From the NCBI GenBank assembly GCA_019240405.1, contig JAFAYL010000048.1:62001-126000 (forward strand): a DNA stretch of 64,000 nt, read 5' to 3'. Positions 18,901-26,951 of this stretch are shown here, in pieces. Each line of letters opens with the position of its first letter. Within the stretch, counting starts at the first letter, position 1. This DNA is from Acidobacteriaceae bacterium. GTDB lineage: Bacteria > Acidobacteriota > Terriglobia > Bryobacterales > Bryobacteraceae. A model generated the notes under the pieces. That model worked only from the letters and a program-made list of their open reading frames with translations, did no database searches and was not told where the DNA came from. The position numbers and the translations under genes are program-made.

Positions 18901-20832
18901 TTATGACTGATATGACGCGATCATTTTACTGATGGCATTCTGATTGAGCTTGATCTTGCCGCGGCGTGTCAAATCGGCAACCACACTATCCCGGAAAAGA
19001 GGCTGCTGCAGGGTTTGCTTCTGCGTCATTAAGCTCTGGACAATCCCATCTTTGTTCCTCTCGAATTGGCTCATATCCGCTGGAATTTTTTCGGACACTC
19101 TGCATAAAAATTGTCCCGATTGCGCCGCAACAGGGCCGATGATATCGCCTACATTCGACTTGAAGGCTGACGAAACCAAACTGGCTGACCCAATACCTTC
19201 CGCCGCCCCGTCAATAGTGAATGGCGCTGCGGTTTTCACGGTCAGACCGTAATCGTTACCGATTTTTTCCAAGCTTTCACCCTTACGGGCGCGATCGGCC
19301 GCGCTTTGGGCAGTCTCTCGAGCCAGGCGAAGCGACTCGGCACCCGTGTAATGCTCCACAACGTCTTTTTCGACCTCAGCATACTCCGCATTGCGGGCCG
19401 GCGTGATATTGGTCACCACTGCAAAGGCGGCTTTCCCCTGCTGGTCCAGAGTCACAACATCGGTGACGCCTCCTTTGGCCGTGGAAAAAATCGCGTTCTT
19501 TAGTTCAGGCGTTGCGCCTACTTCGGGCATCACATCGTTGGTCGTGAATTTGTCGAGCCTAAAGAACTTCAGGTGGTATTTTTTCACTACGGCCTCCACC
19601 TGTGCAGGCGTCTTTAGCGCCTCCGAGCGCGCGTCTTCAATCGCCTTTCTTAGGTTCTCGGTGCCCAGCTCCTTCTGCGCATCAGCAAGCAGTTGCGGCT
19701 TCACCTCCTCAAATGTCTGCTGATGAGCTTCCTGCTTGTCTTCCACCTGGATGATGTGATACCCGTACTCGGTGTCAACGAGCCCGCTCAACTGGCCCGG
19801 CTTCAGTGAAAATGCCGTCTTTTCGAAATTCGGAACCGTCTGTCCGCGTACGATCCATCCGAGCTCGCCACCTTTAGCTCCTGAGCCGGGGTCCTCTGAA
19901 TTCTTTTTCGCTAAATCCGCGAAATCCGCCCCCTTCTGGAGCTGTTTGAGAATGTCTTCCGCCTTGGCCTTTAATTTCGGGGCATCCTCTTTGGGCTTAC
20001 CTTGTGTCTTTATGAGAATGTGCCGGACCTTTACGCGCTCAGGCTGCCGGTAGCTATCGAGGTTATCTTGATACTCGCGGCGGAGCTGGTCATCCGAAAC
20101 TTGCGCCGACTGCACGAAATCCGCGGTGGTTCCGACAATCAAGTCCGCATCGCGTTTTTCTTGAGTTCTGAATAACGCACGATTCTTATTGAAGTAATCC
20201 TTAAGCTTGGCCGGATCTTTATTGACCTTGGATGCGAAGTCTTTTGCCTCGAAATCGAGATACTGAAGTCCAATTTTCAGGTTTTTTCTCTGATACTCCG
20301 CTCTGGCGTCCTGATCGGACACGACCAGCGACCCTAACTCCAAGGTCTCCAGCCGGACCCCAAGCATTGCTTCCCGCCGCTGCTGTTCGTAATCGGGGAC
20401 CGTCATGCCCTGTTCTGCGAGGACACCCTGATATATACTCATGTCGAATTTGCCGCCGAGCTCGCTCGAAAACTCAGCCTGAATAGCGTCCCCTAATTCC
20501 TGGTCAGATACTCTAAGCCCGATCTCTCGCGCTTTGTAGGCCATCGCTTTCGCCTCCACCATCTGATTCACGATGGACGGCAGATACATTGCGATAACTC
20601 CCTTAGGAAGATTCGTTTGCATCCGCGTGAGACGCTGCAAGGCGCGCTGAACGTCTTGAGTGGTAACTTTGTCATCGCCGATCACCGCGAGAACGTTCTG
20701 GCCGCCGATGCTGCTCGGGCCGCCGGGACCACCAGGAATCAAATACAACAGCATCGATAAAGAGACGAGACCGAGCAAGACGCCGAGCATGATGCGCACA
20801 GTTCGCTCTCGGCTGCGAAAGAGGTTAAACAT
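18901..20832 (-). CDS. PpiD-like periplasmic peptidyl-prolyl isomerase
   Basis: About 643 residues from ATG 20832 (MFNLFRSRERTVRIML); a longer frame to 20880 lacks sense. One N-terminal transmembrane helix (about 12-34) anchors the protein in the inner membrane. A SurA_N/PpiD-like chaperone region follows (about 45-250). A parvulin PPIase domain (about 285-385; VRHILIKTQ, then GGELGWIVRGQTVPNFE and YGYHIIQVED) precedes a second degenerate parvulin-like region (about 420-600). PpiD-type proteins assist folding of secreted proteins near the Sec translocon. It is upstream of dedA in the same operon. Confidence 0.92.
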   Translation of the reverse strand: MFNLFRSRERTVRIMLGVLLGLVSLSMLLYLIPGGPGGPSSIGGQNVLAVIGDDKVTTQDVQRALQRLTRMQTNLPKGVIAMYLPSIVNQMVEAKAMAYKAREIGLRVSDQELGDAIQAEFSSELGGKFDMSIYQGVLAEQGMTVPDYEQQRREAMLGVRLETLELGSLVVSDQDARAEYQRKNLKIGLQYLDFEAKDFASKVNKDPAKLKDYFNKNRALFRTQEKRDADLIVGTTADFVQSAQVSDDQLRREYQDNLDSYRQPERVKVRHILIKTQGKPKEDAPKLKAKAEDILKQLQKGADFADLAKKNSEDPGSGAKGGELGWIVRGQTVPNFEKTAFSLKPGQLSGLVDTEYGYHIIQVEDKQEAHQQTFEEVKPQLLADAQKELGTENLRKAIEDARSEALKTPAQVEAVVKKYHLKFFRLDKFTTNDVMPEVGATPELKNAIFSTAKGGVTDVVTLDQQGKAAFAVVTNITPARNAEYAEVEKDVVEHYTGAESLRLARETAQSAADRARKGESLEKIGNDYGLTVKTAAPFTIDGAAEGIGSASLVSSAFKSNVGDIIGPVAAQSGQFLCRVSEKIPADMSQFERNKDGIVQSLMTQKQTLQQPLFRDSVVADLTRRGKIKLNQNAISKMIASYQS

Positions 20833-20976
20833 ATTTTGGAAACAGAACTCCGGTGTGAACTTCTGAAGGCAGCAACCCAAGCGGCTTACAGCTCGTGTGA
20901 CGCCTTTTTCGTCAGTATAGCGAAAAGCGGGTTAGAAGACCCGCAGCTCGCGGCCACCATAACTTATGGACCGATT

Positions 20977-21171
20977 ATGTCTGATGAGAACCGAACGGCA
21001 TTAACTGATCAAAAACGGCAGATGGAGAAAAAGCTTCATGAGATCCTCCTCGAATTTGAAAGGACCACAGGCTTGGCCGTGATGAGCATCGAGATAAACA
21101 GGCTCGATGAGGGTCGGGTGCTTCCCATTACGAGCGATGCCCTGAGCACAAAAATCGAACTGATCAGTTGA
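20977..21171 (+). CDS. Small hypothetical protein
   Basis: A 64-residue ORF from ATG 20977 (MSDENRTALTDQKRQMEK). The first half is a charged helix and the second resembles a strand-helix with GLAVMSIEINRLDEGR. Its stop (21169-21171) directly abuts the stop of the convergent hydrolase gene at 21172. It may extend upstream to 20836 in the same frame, but that part reads like the non-coding leader of ppiD. No family was recognised. The balanced composition and even codon pattern suggest a real gene, with moderate certainty. Confidence 0.5.
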   Translation: MSDENRTALTDQKRQMEKKLHEILLEFERTTGLAVMSIEINRLDEGRVLPITSDALSTKIELIS

Positions 21172-23040
21172 TTATTGTTGGTTCTCGACGGGAAGTATGA
21201 CGCCCGACGGAAGCTCGCGCGAACGGTAGACTTTCTGCGTCGCCGGAATGTAATCCGAATCCGCTGCCTCGAAAATGTTCGGCACAAACTTCTGCGGATT
21301 GCGGTCGATCAGCGGGAACCAAGTACTTTGAACCTGAACCATGATCTTGTGCCCGCGCTCGAAAGAATGATTCATTGTGTGAAGATCGATGCGGAAGTGC
21401 GCGGGGTGATTTGGGATGAGCGCTTCGGGATGCTCAAAGCTTTCTCGGAACCGGCCCCGGAACACCTCGTCGGAAACGATTAATTCGTAACCCCCCAAGT
21501 GCGCGTGCGACACGGGCTGCACGTAATCCTCGGGATAAACATCAATCAGTTTCACTATCCAATCACTGTCGGTGCCGGATGTGGACGTAAATAGATCAGC
21601 CTTCACATCCCCGGCTATCGAGACACTCGTCGCCAGCGGCTCGGTCTCCCATCCCAGGACATCCGGTCGATGGTCCACGAACCGCTGATCTTGTAGTAGC
21701 CATACTGGCCATTCCGGGCCTGGATAGGTTGGCGTTACTGGGCGCTGGCGGTATGGAACCGGATCGGCCGGATCGGAGACATATGTGTCGGCAGCTTCGC
21801 CCGATCCGCCAGGCGCATCGAAAGACAACTTGTGACCTTCGCGGAAATACAGTTTTTGTTCTCTGACGCCTTCCGTCGGAGGCCACGCGTTATAGCGCTT
21901 CCAAGTGTTCGATCCGGTTTGAAACGTCAGCGCCTCAGGTTCGTCGAAACCCGCCTTATCGTGTAGCCAGTGTGCGAACCATGGCGCCTGAACTTTCGCG
22001 CGGAACCATTTTGCAGTTTCGCTACCAAAGTCGATTGGCCCCAGTTCGCGGCCGCTGTTATGCATCCAACCGCCGTGATTCCACGGTCCCACCACAACAT
22101 AGTTCAAGTGCTCGCGATCCGTCTTCTCGAGCATTTCGTAAATCCTCATCGGGCCGTAAAAATCTTCCTGGTCGTACCAGCCGGCCACGTTCAGGTTAGG
22201 AACACGAGTGTGATGAAGATAGGGCTCGAACGCTTGTTTCTGCCAGAAATCATCGTAGTTCGGATGGTTGACGAAGTCGTTCCAGGTAGGCAACTTTCCG
22301 TGAAAATATTTCGCGTTTGCATTCGAAAGAGCGCCGAGCGATAAATACCACTCATACGTGTCGCATTTGTCGAACTGGAAATGCGTGTTCTCCTCCTTGC
22401 TCGATTCGAGAAGCGCCGCGTATTCGAACCCATAACTCAACCGGAACGCGCCATTGTGATGAAAATCGTCGCCCAGAAACATATCGGCCGGAGACGCCTG
22501 CTCGGAAGCCGCTTTGACCGCGGGATGTGGATCAATGAGGGCCATCGCCGTGGTCCAGCCGCTGTACGAGATCCCCCAGATACCAGCGCGGCCATTGTTA
22601 TTTTTTACGTTCTTCACGAGCCAATCCACGGTGTCCCAAGCATCGGTGGTCTCGTCAATGCCGTGGGGATCATTGGCATTCCGCGGGGAACGGTTCATGA
22701 CGAACTCGCCTTCCGATTTGAACCTGCCGCGCAGGTTCTGCCACACGAAGATGTATCCATCCGCGACCAGTTCCTCGAAGATTCCGCCTGGCTTCGTAAG
22801 CCCGCCATCATTCTCCGGTACTCCATAGGGAGTGCGCGTCAATAGAATCGGCAGTGGACCCGCTGCGTGCCGCGGCGTGAAAATAGCTGTCTGCAGACGC
22901 ACGCCGTCGCGCGTCGGAATCATTACTTCTTGTCTAATGAAAGCCTCGTCGCGAGAGCTTTTGTTTTCACTACCCGCGCGTAAAGCGACACCCAATAACG
23001 ATAAAAGTGCTAACGGCAACCCGACTAGGAGTATCCTCAA
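21172..23040 (-). CDS. CocE/NonD-family alpha/beta hydrolase (X-Pro dipeptidyl-peptidase-like)
   Basis: A 622-residue secreted enzyme with a signal peptide (MRILLVGLPLALLSLLGVAL). The alpha/beta-hydrolase part includes MIPTRDGVRLQTAIF, the TRTPYG oxyanion segment and the nucleophile elbow GISYSGW. A C-terminal jelly-roll domain typical of X-Pro dipeptidyl-peptidase (PepX) C-domains begins near residue 400 (QRFVDHRPDVLGWETEPL). Family members include cocaine esterase, glutaryl-7-ACA acylases and alpha-amino-acid ester hydrolases, so the substrate is open. Its ATG overlaps the cmk stop by 4 bases, so the two are cotranscribed. Confidence 0.92.
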   Translation of the reverse strand: MRILLVGLPLALLSLLGVALRAGSENKSSRDEAFIRQEVMIPTRDGVRLQTAIFTPRHAAGPLPILLTRTPYGVPENDGGLTKPGGIFEELVADGYIFVWQNLRGRFKSEGEFVMNRSPRNANDPHGIDETTDAWDTVDWLVKNVKNNNGRAGIWGISYSGWTTAMALIDPHPAVKAASEQASPADMFLGDDFHHNGAFRLSYGFEYAALLESSKEENTHFQFDKCDTYEWYLSLGALSNANAKYFHGKLPTWNDFVNHPNYDDFWQKQAFEPYLHHTRVPNLNVAGWYDQEDFYGPMRIYEMLEKTDREHLNYVVVGPWNHGGWMHNSGRELGPIDFGSETAKWFRAKVQAPWFAHWLHDKAGFDEPEALTFQTGSNTWKRYNAWPPTEGVREQKLYFREGHKLSFDAPGGSGEAADTYVSDPADPVPYRQRPVTPTYPGPEWPVWLLQDQRFVDHRPDVLGWETEPLATSVSIAGDVKADLFTSTSGTDSDWIVKLIDVYPEDYVQPVSHAHLGGYELIVSDEVFRGRFRESFEHPEALIPNHPAHFRIDLHTMNHSFERGHKIMVQVQSTWFPLIDRNPQKFVPNIFEAADSDYIPATQKVYRSRELPSGVILPVENQQ

Positions 23041-23729
23041 CTTCGCGTCTCCTTTCCATTCGAAATACGTGCTCGCACAACACGCAAAACGGTCTCTTCA
23101 ACCTGCTCCAAAGTCAATCCCGTCGTGTCCACAAGTTCCGCGTCAGGCGCCTGCACCAGCGGCGATTCTGAGCGTCGCCGGTCGCGTTCGTCCCGCTGCT
23201 TTAACTCGCCGGTGACGGCTTGAAAATCTGCGCGTTGTCCTTTCTGACTTATCTGCAAAGCACGGCGTCGCGCCCGCTCATCCGGCTCCGCATCGAGGAA
23301 GATCTTCACATCGGCTTGCGGAAACACAACCGATCCAATGTCCCGCCCCTCCATTACCACGCTATTCTGCTCGGCCATGCTTCGTTGAATCCCGAGCAGC
23401 GCGCGTCTCACTCCCGGCACCGCCGAGATTTTCGAAGCGGCCTCGGAAACCCGCAGATCGCGTACCGCTTCCGTCACATCCTCGCCGTTCAGAAATACGC
23501 GTCCGTCATCCGCGCCCAAGTCGATCTTCGCTTCCTTGGCAAGCTGCTCGAGCCGGTATAAATCATTTACATCGACACCCAGACGCAACGCCCATAGTGC
23601 AAGCGCTCGATAAATGGCGCCGGTATTGATGTATAGGAATCCCAGCTTGTCGGCGACCCGCCGGGCGATGGTGCTCTTGCCCGCGCCCGCTGGCCCGTCG
23701 ATCGCAACCACTACTCGTTTTTCACTCAT
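23037..23729 (-). CDS. cmk: Cytidylate kinase
   Basis: A 230-residue cytoplasmic enzyme that phosphorylates CMP and dCMP with ATP. The P-loop AIDGPAGAGKSTIAR is at the N-terminus, followed by YINTGAIYRA. The GRDIGSVVFPQADVKIFLDA and DERARRR segments are canonical for bacterial Cmk. Length is normal. It is the first gene of a two-gene unit with the downstream secreted hydrolase, which starts within its stop codon. In many bacteria cmk neighbours rpsA or aroA; that context is absent here. Confidence 0.95.
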   Translation of the reverse strand: MSEKRVVVAIDGPAGAGKSTIARRVADKLGFLYINTGAIYRALALWALRLGVDVNDLYRLEQLAKEAKIDLGADDGRVFLNGEDVTEAVRDLRVSEAASKISAVPGVRRALLGIQRSMAEQNSVVMEGRDIGSVVFPQADVKIFLDAEPDERARRRALQISQKGQRADFQAVTGELKQRDERDRRRSESPLVQAPDAELVDTTGLTLEQVEETVLRVVRARISNGKETRS

Positions 23730-23877
23730 CCGAAGATCATCATGCGTCTACCGGCCCCGCAGGGCGAGAGCCGGTACATTCGCGTCAATAGGAATTACTG
23801 TCCGAGTATAGCCGCAGCTTACGAGCAGGTTCGCTGTGGTGCATCAAAGTACAACTCTTTACAGCAGACCAGCTGTC

Positions 23878-24627
23878 TTAGTTCTCGAAGTCCTGGACGA
23901 ATCGCTTGAGCTCATCAGAGTTCAGATCAGATACAGCCCAACAAGCTACGTGCAACTGTATCCCGTGCACTACGTGATAACCCCTGATCACTAAGGCACT
24001 TGGCTTGGAGTCACTGTCGGATGAGGGCCAAAGGAACAAATTGATGGGGTGTTGACGACGTTTATACACGAGTGCCGCTACAGGGTGATCATCTAAATAG
24101 TCCAGGCGTCCTCCTATCAATGAGAATCCTTCCGAGGACAGATCTTTGATAGTGGGCGCGAAATCCAGTTTGCCGTTGAACCAAGGCTTCACCGTGTGTT
24201 GGTCCGACGAAGGAACATCGACTAGGTGATTTGCCATGAGCGAGCGAATGTGACAGGACACGACCTGCTCAGCAAGTAATTGCGTGGTCGAAGACCGCAC
24301 GGCGCTGCGGAAGAGCAGCGCGCCGAAAGCTAGGCAGATCACGAGACTAGCGGCAACTCCCCACGCGCGCCATGCTATCGTGCCCGGCGTATCACGGTGA
24401 CGCTCACCCGGTCGAAGTTGGGCGCGAATCTTGTACACCAGACCTTCGGGGGCCTGAAAATAGGGAAGCTGAGCTCTGACCGTTCTTTGCCGGTTTCGGT
24501 AGTGTTCAAAAGTGACGCGACAGGCATCGCAATGGTTCAAGTGGCGTTCGAAATCGCGAGCCGCCAACACGTCGAGCTCGCGGTCGAAATACGCGTCAAG
24601 CGAGTCGTGTATGAGATCGCAGTTCAT
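23878..24627 (-). CDS. Anti-sigma factor with zinc-finger (zf-HC2) domain
   Basis: A 249-residue membrane protein starting at ATG 24627, backed by an AGAGGGGCGGAA Shine-Dalgarno. The N-terminal ZAS domain shows His-x3-Cys-x2-Cys in HLNHCDACR (about 31-39). A single membrane helix lies at about 93-112 (GVAASLVICLAFGALLF). The extracytoplasmic domain (about 115-249) is acidic and would sense the signal. ZAS proteins hold their sigma factor inactive until proteolysis or redox change. The start overlaps the sigma-factor stop by 4 bases (ATGA), so the pair is translationally coupled. The inducing signal is unknown. Confidence 0.88.
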   Translation of the reverse strand: MNCDLIHDSLDAYFDRELDVLAARDFERHLNHCDACRVTFEHYRNRQRTVRAQLPYFQAPEGLVYKIRAQLRPGERHRDTPGTIAWRAWGVAASLVICLAFGALLFRSAVRSSTTQLLAEQVVSCHIRSLMANHLVDVPSSDQHTVKPWFNGKLDFAPTIKDLSSEGFSLIGGRLDYLDDHPVAALVYKRRQHPINLFLWPSSDSDSKPSALVIRGYHVVHGIQLHVACWAVSDLNSDELKRFVQDFEN

Positions 24628-25190
24628 TTCCGCCCCTCTTGGATAACGTTGCACAGCCGGCCGTGAAGTTCTCGGCGGCTCCGGGAAAGCCGAGACATGA
24701 CGGTTCCCAGAGGTATTTCGAGGATTTGGGCAATTTCCTTATACGAGAGCTCTTCGAGTTCTCGCAAAATCAAGACCTCGCGGTATTCCAGCGGCAATTC
24801 CTCGACTGCTCGCCTTATTAATTGCGAGTTCATATTATCGATTACCACTGCCTCAGGGTCCGACCATAGCTCTGTAGCCGGAACACTCTCATCCAGCTCA
24901 TTTAATGGCTTGTCAAATCCCTTACGCTTTAGCCAGGTTCGGCAGCAATTTCGGACTATCGCCAGCAACCAGGCACGAGCATCGCGACCCGGTATGAAGG
25001 TGCCAAAGGAGCGCATTGCACGTAAAAAGGATTCTTGAACGATGTCTTCAGCGTCATGCTCGCTACGCGTAAGCCATCGCGCCAAATTGTAAGCGGCATC
25101 AACATAGGGGAGAAGGGTCTTTTCAAACACTTCGTGTTCACGTTTCCCTACTTGTTCTGGAGTGCGTTTATTCCAAACTTCTTCACTCAT
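24624..25190 (-). CDS. ECF RNA polymerase sigma factor
   Basis: A 188-residue sigma-70 family protein of the ECF type, starting at ATG 25190 (MSEEVWNKRTPEQ). A longer frame to 25280 has an implausible N-terminus. Region 2 is near residues 35-100 (YNLARWLTRSEHDAEDIVQE, then FLRAMRSF), and region 4 near 130-180 (LPLEYREVLILRELEELSY, then GTVMSRLSRSRREL). ECF factors redirect RNA polymerase to envelope or oxidative stress promoters. The zinc-finger anti-sigma factor follows with a 4-base overlap, so this is a standard ECF/anti-sigma module, probably autoregulated from the 130 bases shared with dinB. Confidence 0.93.
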   Translation of the reverse strand: MSEEVWNKRTPEQVGKREHEVFEKTLLPYVDAAYNLARWLTRSEHDAEDIVQESFLRAMRSFGTFIPGRDARAWLLAIVRNCCRTWLKRKGFDKPLNELDESVPATELWSDPEAVVIDNMNSQLIRRAVEELPLEYREVLILRELEELSYKEIAQILEIPLGTVMSRLSRSRRELHGRLCNVIQEGRK

Positions 25191-25319
25191 CGGGATCTCG
25201 CTAGCATAATTGGTGGAGCAGCTGCTGCAGCGAGCGGCCAGTAAAAAACTTGCGGATGACTTCTCTGGCCACAGAAGCATAAGATTTTGTCGTTTACTCC
25301 ATAAAACAAGGAGCGTCTG

Positions 25320-25877
25320 ATGATCGGCTCAACGGCCCAGCAACAACCGCCCACCGTCACTTCTGTCCTCAACATGCTCTATGGTGTTGTCGAGCAGGAA
25401 GTCGTTTCCGCTGCTGAAGCTATGCCCGAAGACAAGTATTCCTTCGCGCCTACTAATGGCGAGTTTAAAGGCGTACGCACTTTCGCTGAACAGGTGAAAC
25501 ACATCGGCTTCGCCAATCACCTTTATTTTGGCCCGCTCATGGGCGAGACGATCGACACTAACTCCATCGAAGAAAATCTCAACGGCCCCGCGGAGCTGAA
25601 AACCAAGGCCGAAATTGTGCAGTATCTTAAAGATTCGTTCGCGCTCGGCCATCGGGCCATTTCCGAGGTCACCTCCGAAAACGAGGTCACGCCGCTGCCC
25701 AATCCCGTATCCCCATTCCTCTCGACGCGTCTCGCAATCGCCATTATCGGCTCCTTCCATCCGAAGGATCACTACGGTCAGATGGTCGAGTACTTGCGGA
25801 TGAACGGTATCGTCCCGCCTGCAAGCCGCCCGCGGCCACAACAACAACAGTCCTCGCAACCCAAACCTCAAAAATGA
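25320..25877 (+). CDS. DinB-family protein
   Basis: A 185-residue cytoplasmic protein with the four-helix DinB/YfiT-like fold. It shows MLYGVVEQEVVSAAEAMPED followed by FAEQVKHIGFANHLYF, whose histidine would bind metal. A C-terminal HPKDHYGQMVEYLRMNGIVPP supplies further His ligands. Members include mycothiol- and bacillithiol-dependent transferases, although many have no known activity. A good AAGGAG ribosome-binding site precedes the ATG. The last 15 residues are a low-complexity Gln/Pro tail. It is divergent from the sigma-factor gene. Confidence 0.85.
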   Translation: MIGSTAQQQPPTVTSVLNMLYGVVEQEVVSAAEAMPEDKYSFAPTNGEFKGVRTFAEQVKHIGFANHLYFGPLMGETIDTNSIEENLNGPAELKTKAEIVQYLKDSFALGHRAISEVTSENEVTPLPNPVSPFLSTRLAIAIIGSFHPKDHYGQMVEYLRMNGIVPPASRPRPQQQQSSQPKPQK

Positions 25878-25929
25878 AGGCAGGTTTGCAGCAGCTGCCC
25901 ACATGGTGAGAGGTTTCCCTGTTCGGTAG

Positions 25930-26170
25930 TCCTGATTCTCACGATGGAAGTTGAGAACAGCAGGGCGCGGCGGAGCTAAAATGAACTTGCCGAGTGAAAC
26001 GGAGGCAGGCTCTGCAGGGATGCAACCATGCTGAGGGATAACCCGGAGGGCTCATCGAGCCGATGTTTAGCAGCGCGGGAGGTCCTTCTCCCGCGTTGCA
26101 CGTTGACGGGAGAAAGTCATCGGACGATAGACCCCATACCTTGAAAATCCCCGCCCCGAAGGGGCGGAAT
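25930..26170 (+). ncRNA. Candidate structured non-coding RNA (four hairpins)
   Basis: A 424-base gap after dinB contains no credible ORF but four strong inverted repeats. These are TTCTCA/TGAGAA (25936-25941, 25952-25957), GGCTC/GAGCC (26049-26053, 26057-26061), GCGCGGGAG/CTCCCGCGT (26073-26081, 26088-26096) and CCGCCCC/GGGGCGG with a 3-base loop (26151-26157, 26161-26167). The last could be a terminator, although no T-run follows. Such a density of stems suggests a structured RNA or 5' leader. The strand and family are not known, and I did not recognise a riboswitch core. Confidence 0.35.
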
Positions 26171-26301
26171 CTACACTAACGGGGAACGTTCGCTTCTCCA
26201 TTTCAGGCTGAGCCAAGACATGACGACTTAGTCAGTCTCTCATCTATTCGCGCATCTCACAATCTGAGGAATAAAGCGAGATTGAACACGGTATTACAGG
26301 C

Positions 26302-26826
26302 GTGAGGTTTTTTCTACGGCATTGCTGGACATTTATTTCAGGAGTTTCGGTTTTACTAGCGGTGTGTTCGGTTACAGTTCATCCCTATGGACGGCCCAAA
26401 GAGATACCGAATGGCAACGATTCTCAGGGTGATCTGAAACTGCCGCCGGAGATTAATGTCCTTCTTAAGCATTCGTGTATGGATTGCCACTCAAGTCGAA
26501 CGGCGTGGCCCTGGTATAGCTATGTCGCTCCGGTATCGTGGCTACTGGAAAGGGATGTGCAGCATGGACGGGATCGCATGAACTTCTCCGAATGGGGACG
26601 GTACACCCCAAAGGAGCAGCAGAGGTTTCTAGCAAATATCGCATCTGCGGTCAAAAACGGCGAGATGCCATTACCTCAATACACTTTCATTCATCGCCAA
26701 GCCAAACTTTCTGATGCAGACCGGAACATCATCTACCGATGGGCGCGCCTGGAACGGCGAGGATTAAGGGCATCACAGTTACTCTTGCCGCCTTCGCCGG
26801 CTGAGCATGTTTTAACTGGTCGCTAA
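26302..26826 (+). CDS. Haem-binding-domain protein (CxxCH)
   Basis: A 174-residue exported protein from a GTG start. The N-terminus has one hydrophobic segment (about 5-27; FISGVSVLLAVCSVTV), serving as signal or anchor. A single c-type haem motif, SCMDCHS (C59, C62, H63), is followed by TAWPWYSYVAPVSWLLERDV and a helical region with NGEMPLPQYTFIHRQAKL. This matches the Haem_bd-type domain often seen beside anaerobic or stress-linked redox proteins. The second axial ligand is probably a downstream His or Met. It lies 125 bases before the phosphoesterase-cupredoxin gene on the same strand. The electron-transfer partner is unknown. Confidence 0.85.
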   Translation: MRFFLRHCWTFISGVSVLLAVCSVTVHPYGRPKEIPNGNDSQGDLKLPPEINVLLKHSCMDCHSSRTAWPWYSYVAPVSWLLERDVQHGRDRMNFSEWGRYTPKEQQRFLANIASAVKNGEMPLPQYTFIHRQAKLSDADRNIIYRWARLERRGLRASQLLLPPSPAEHVLTGR

Positions 26827-26951
26827 TTCGGACAAGTCTCTGCATAGAGAACACAGCGAAAAATATTCGTTGCGAAGGGAATAATTTGTGGCTTGCCGCG
26901 GTAATACCAAGTGACGGCGCACGTGCAAGATTTACTGAGAAGGAGAAGCAG

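Noticed and set aside
20836-20976. N-terminal extension of the small protein at 20977
   Set aside because: This part overlaps the ppiD start region and reads as low-quality coding sequence; the ATG at 20977 begins the coherent part.
24397-24666. Plus-strand ORF across the sigma/anti-sigma junction
   Set aside because: Opposite-strand genes have clear motifs and translational coupling; this frame shows none.
25930-26170. Known riboswitch or RNase P/tmRNA
   Set aside because: I tried cobalamin, c-di-GMP (GEMM), RNase P and tmRNA consensus cores by eye; none fit.
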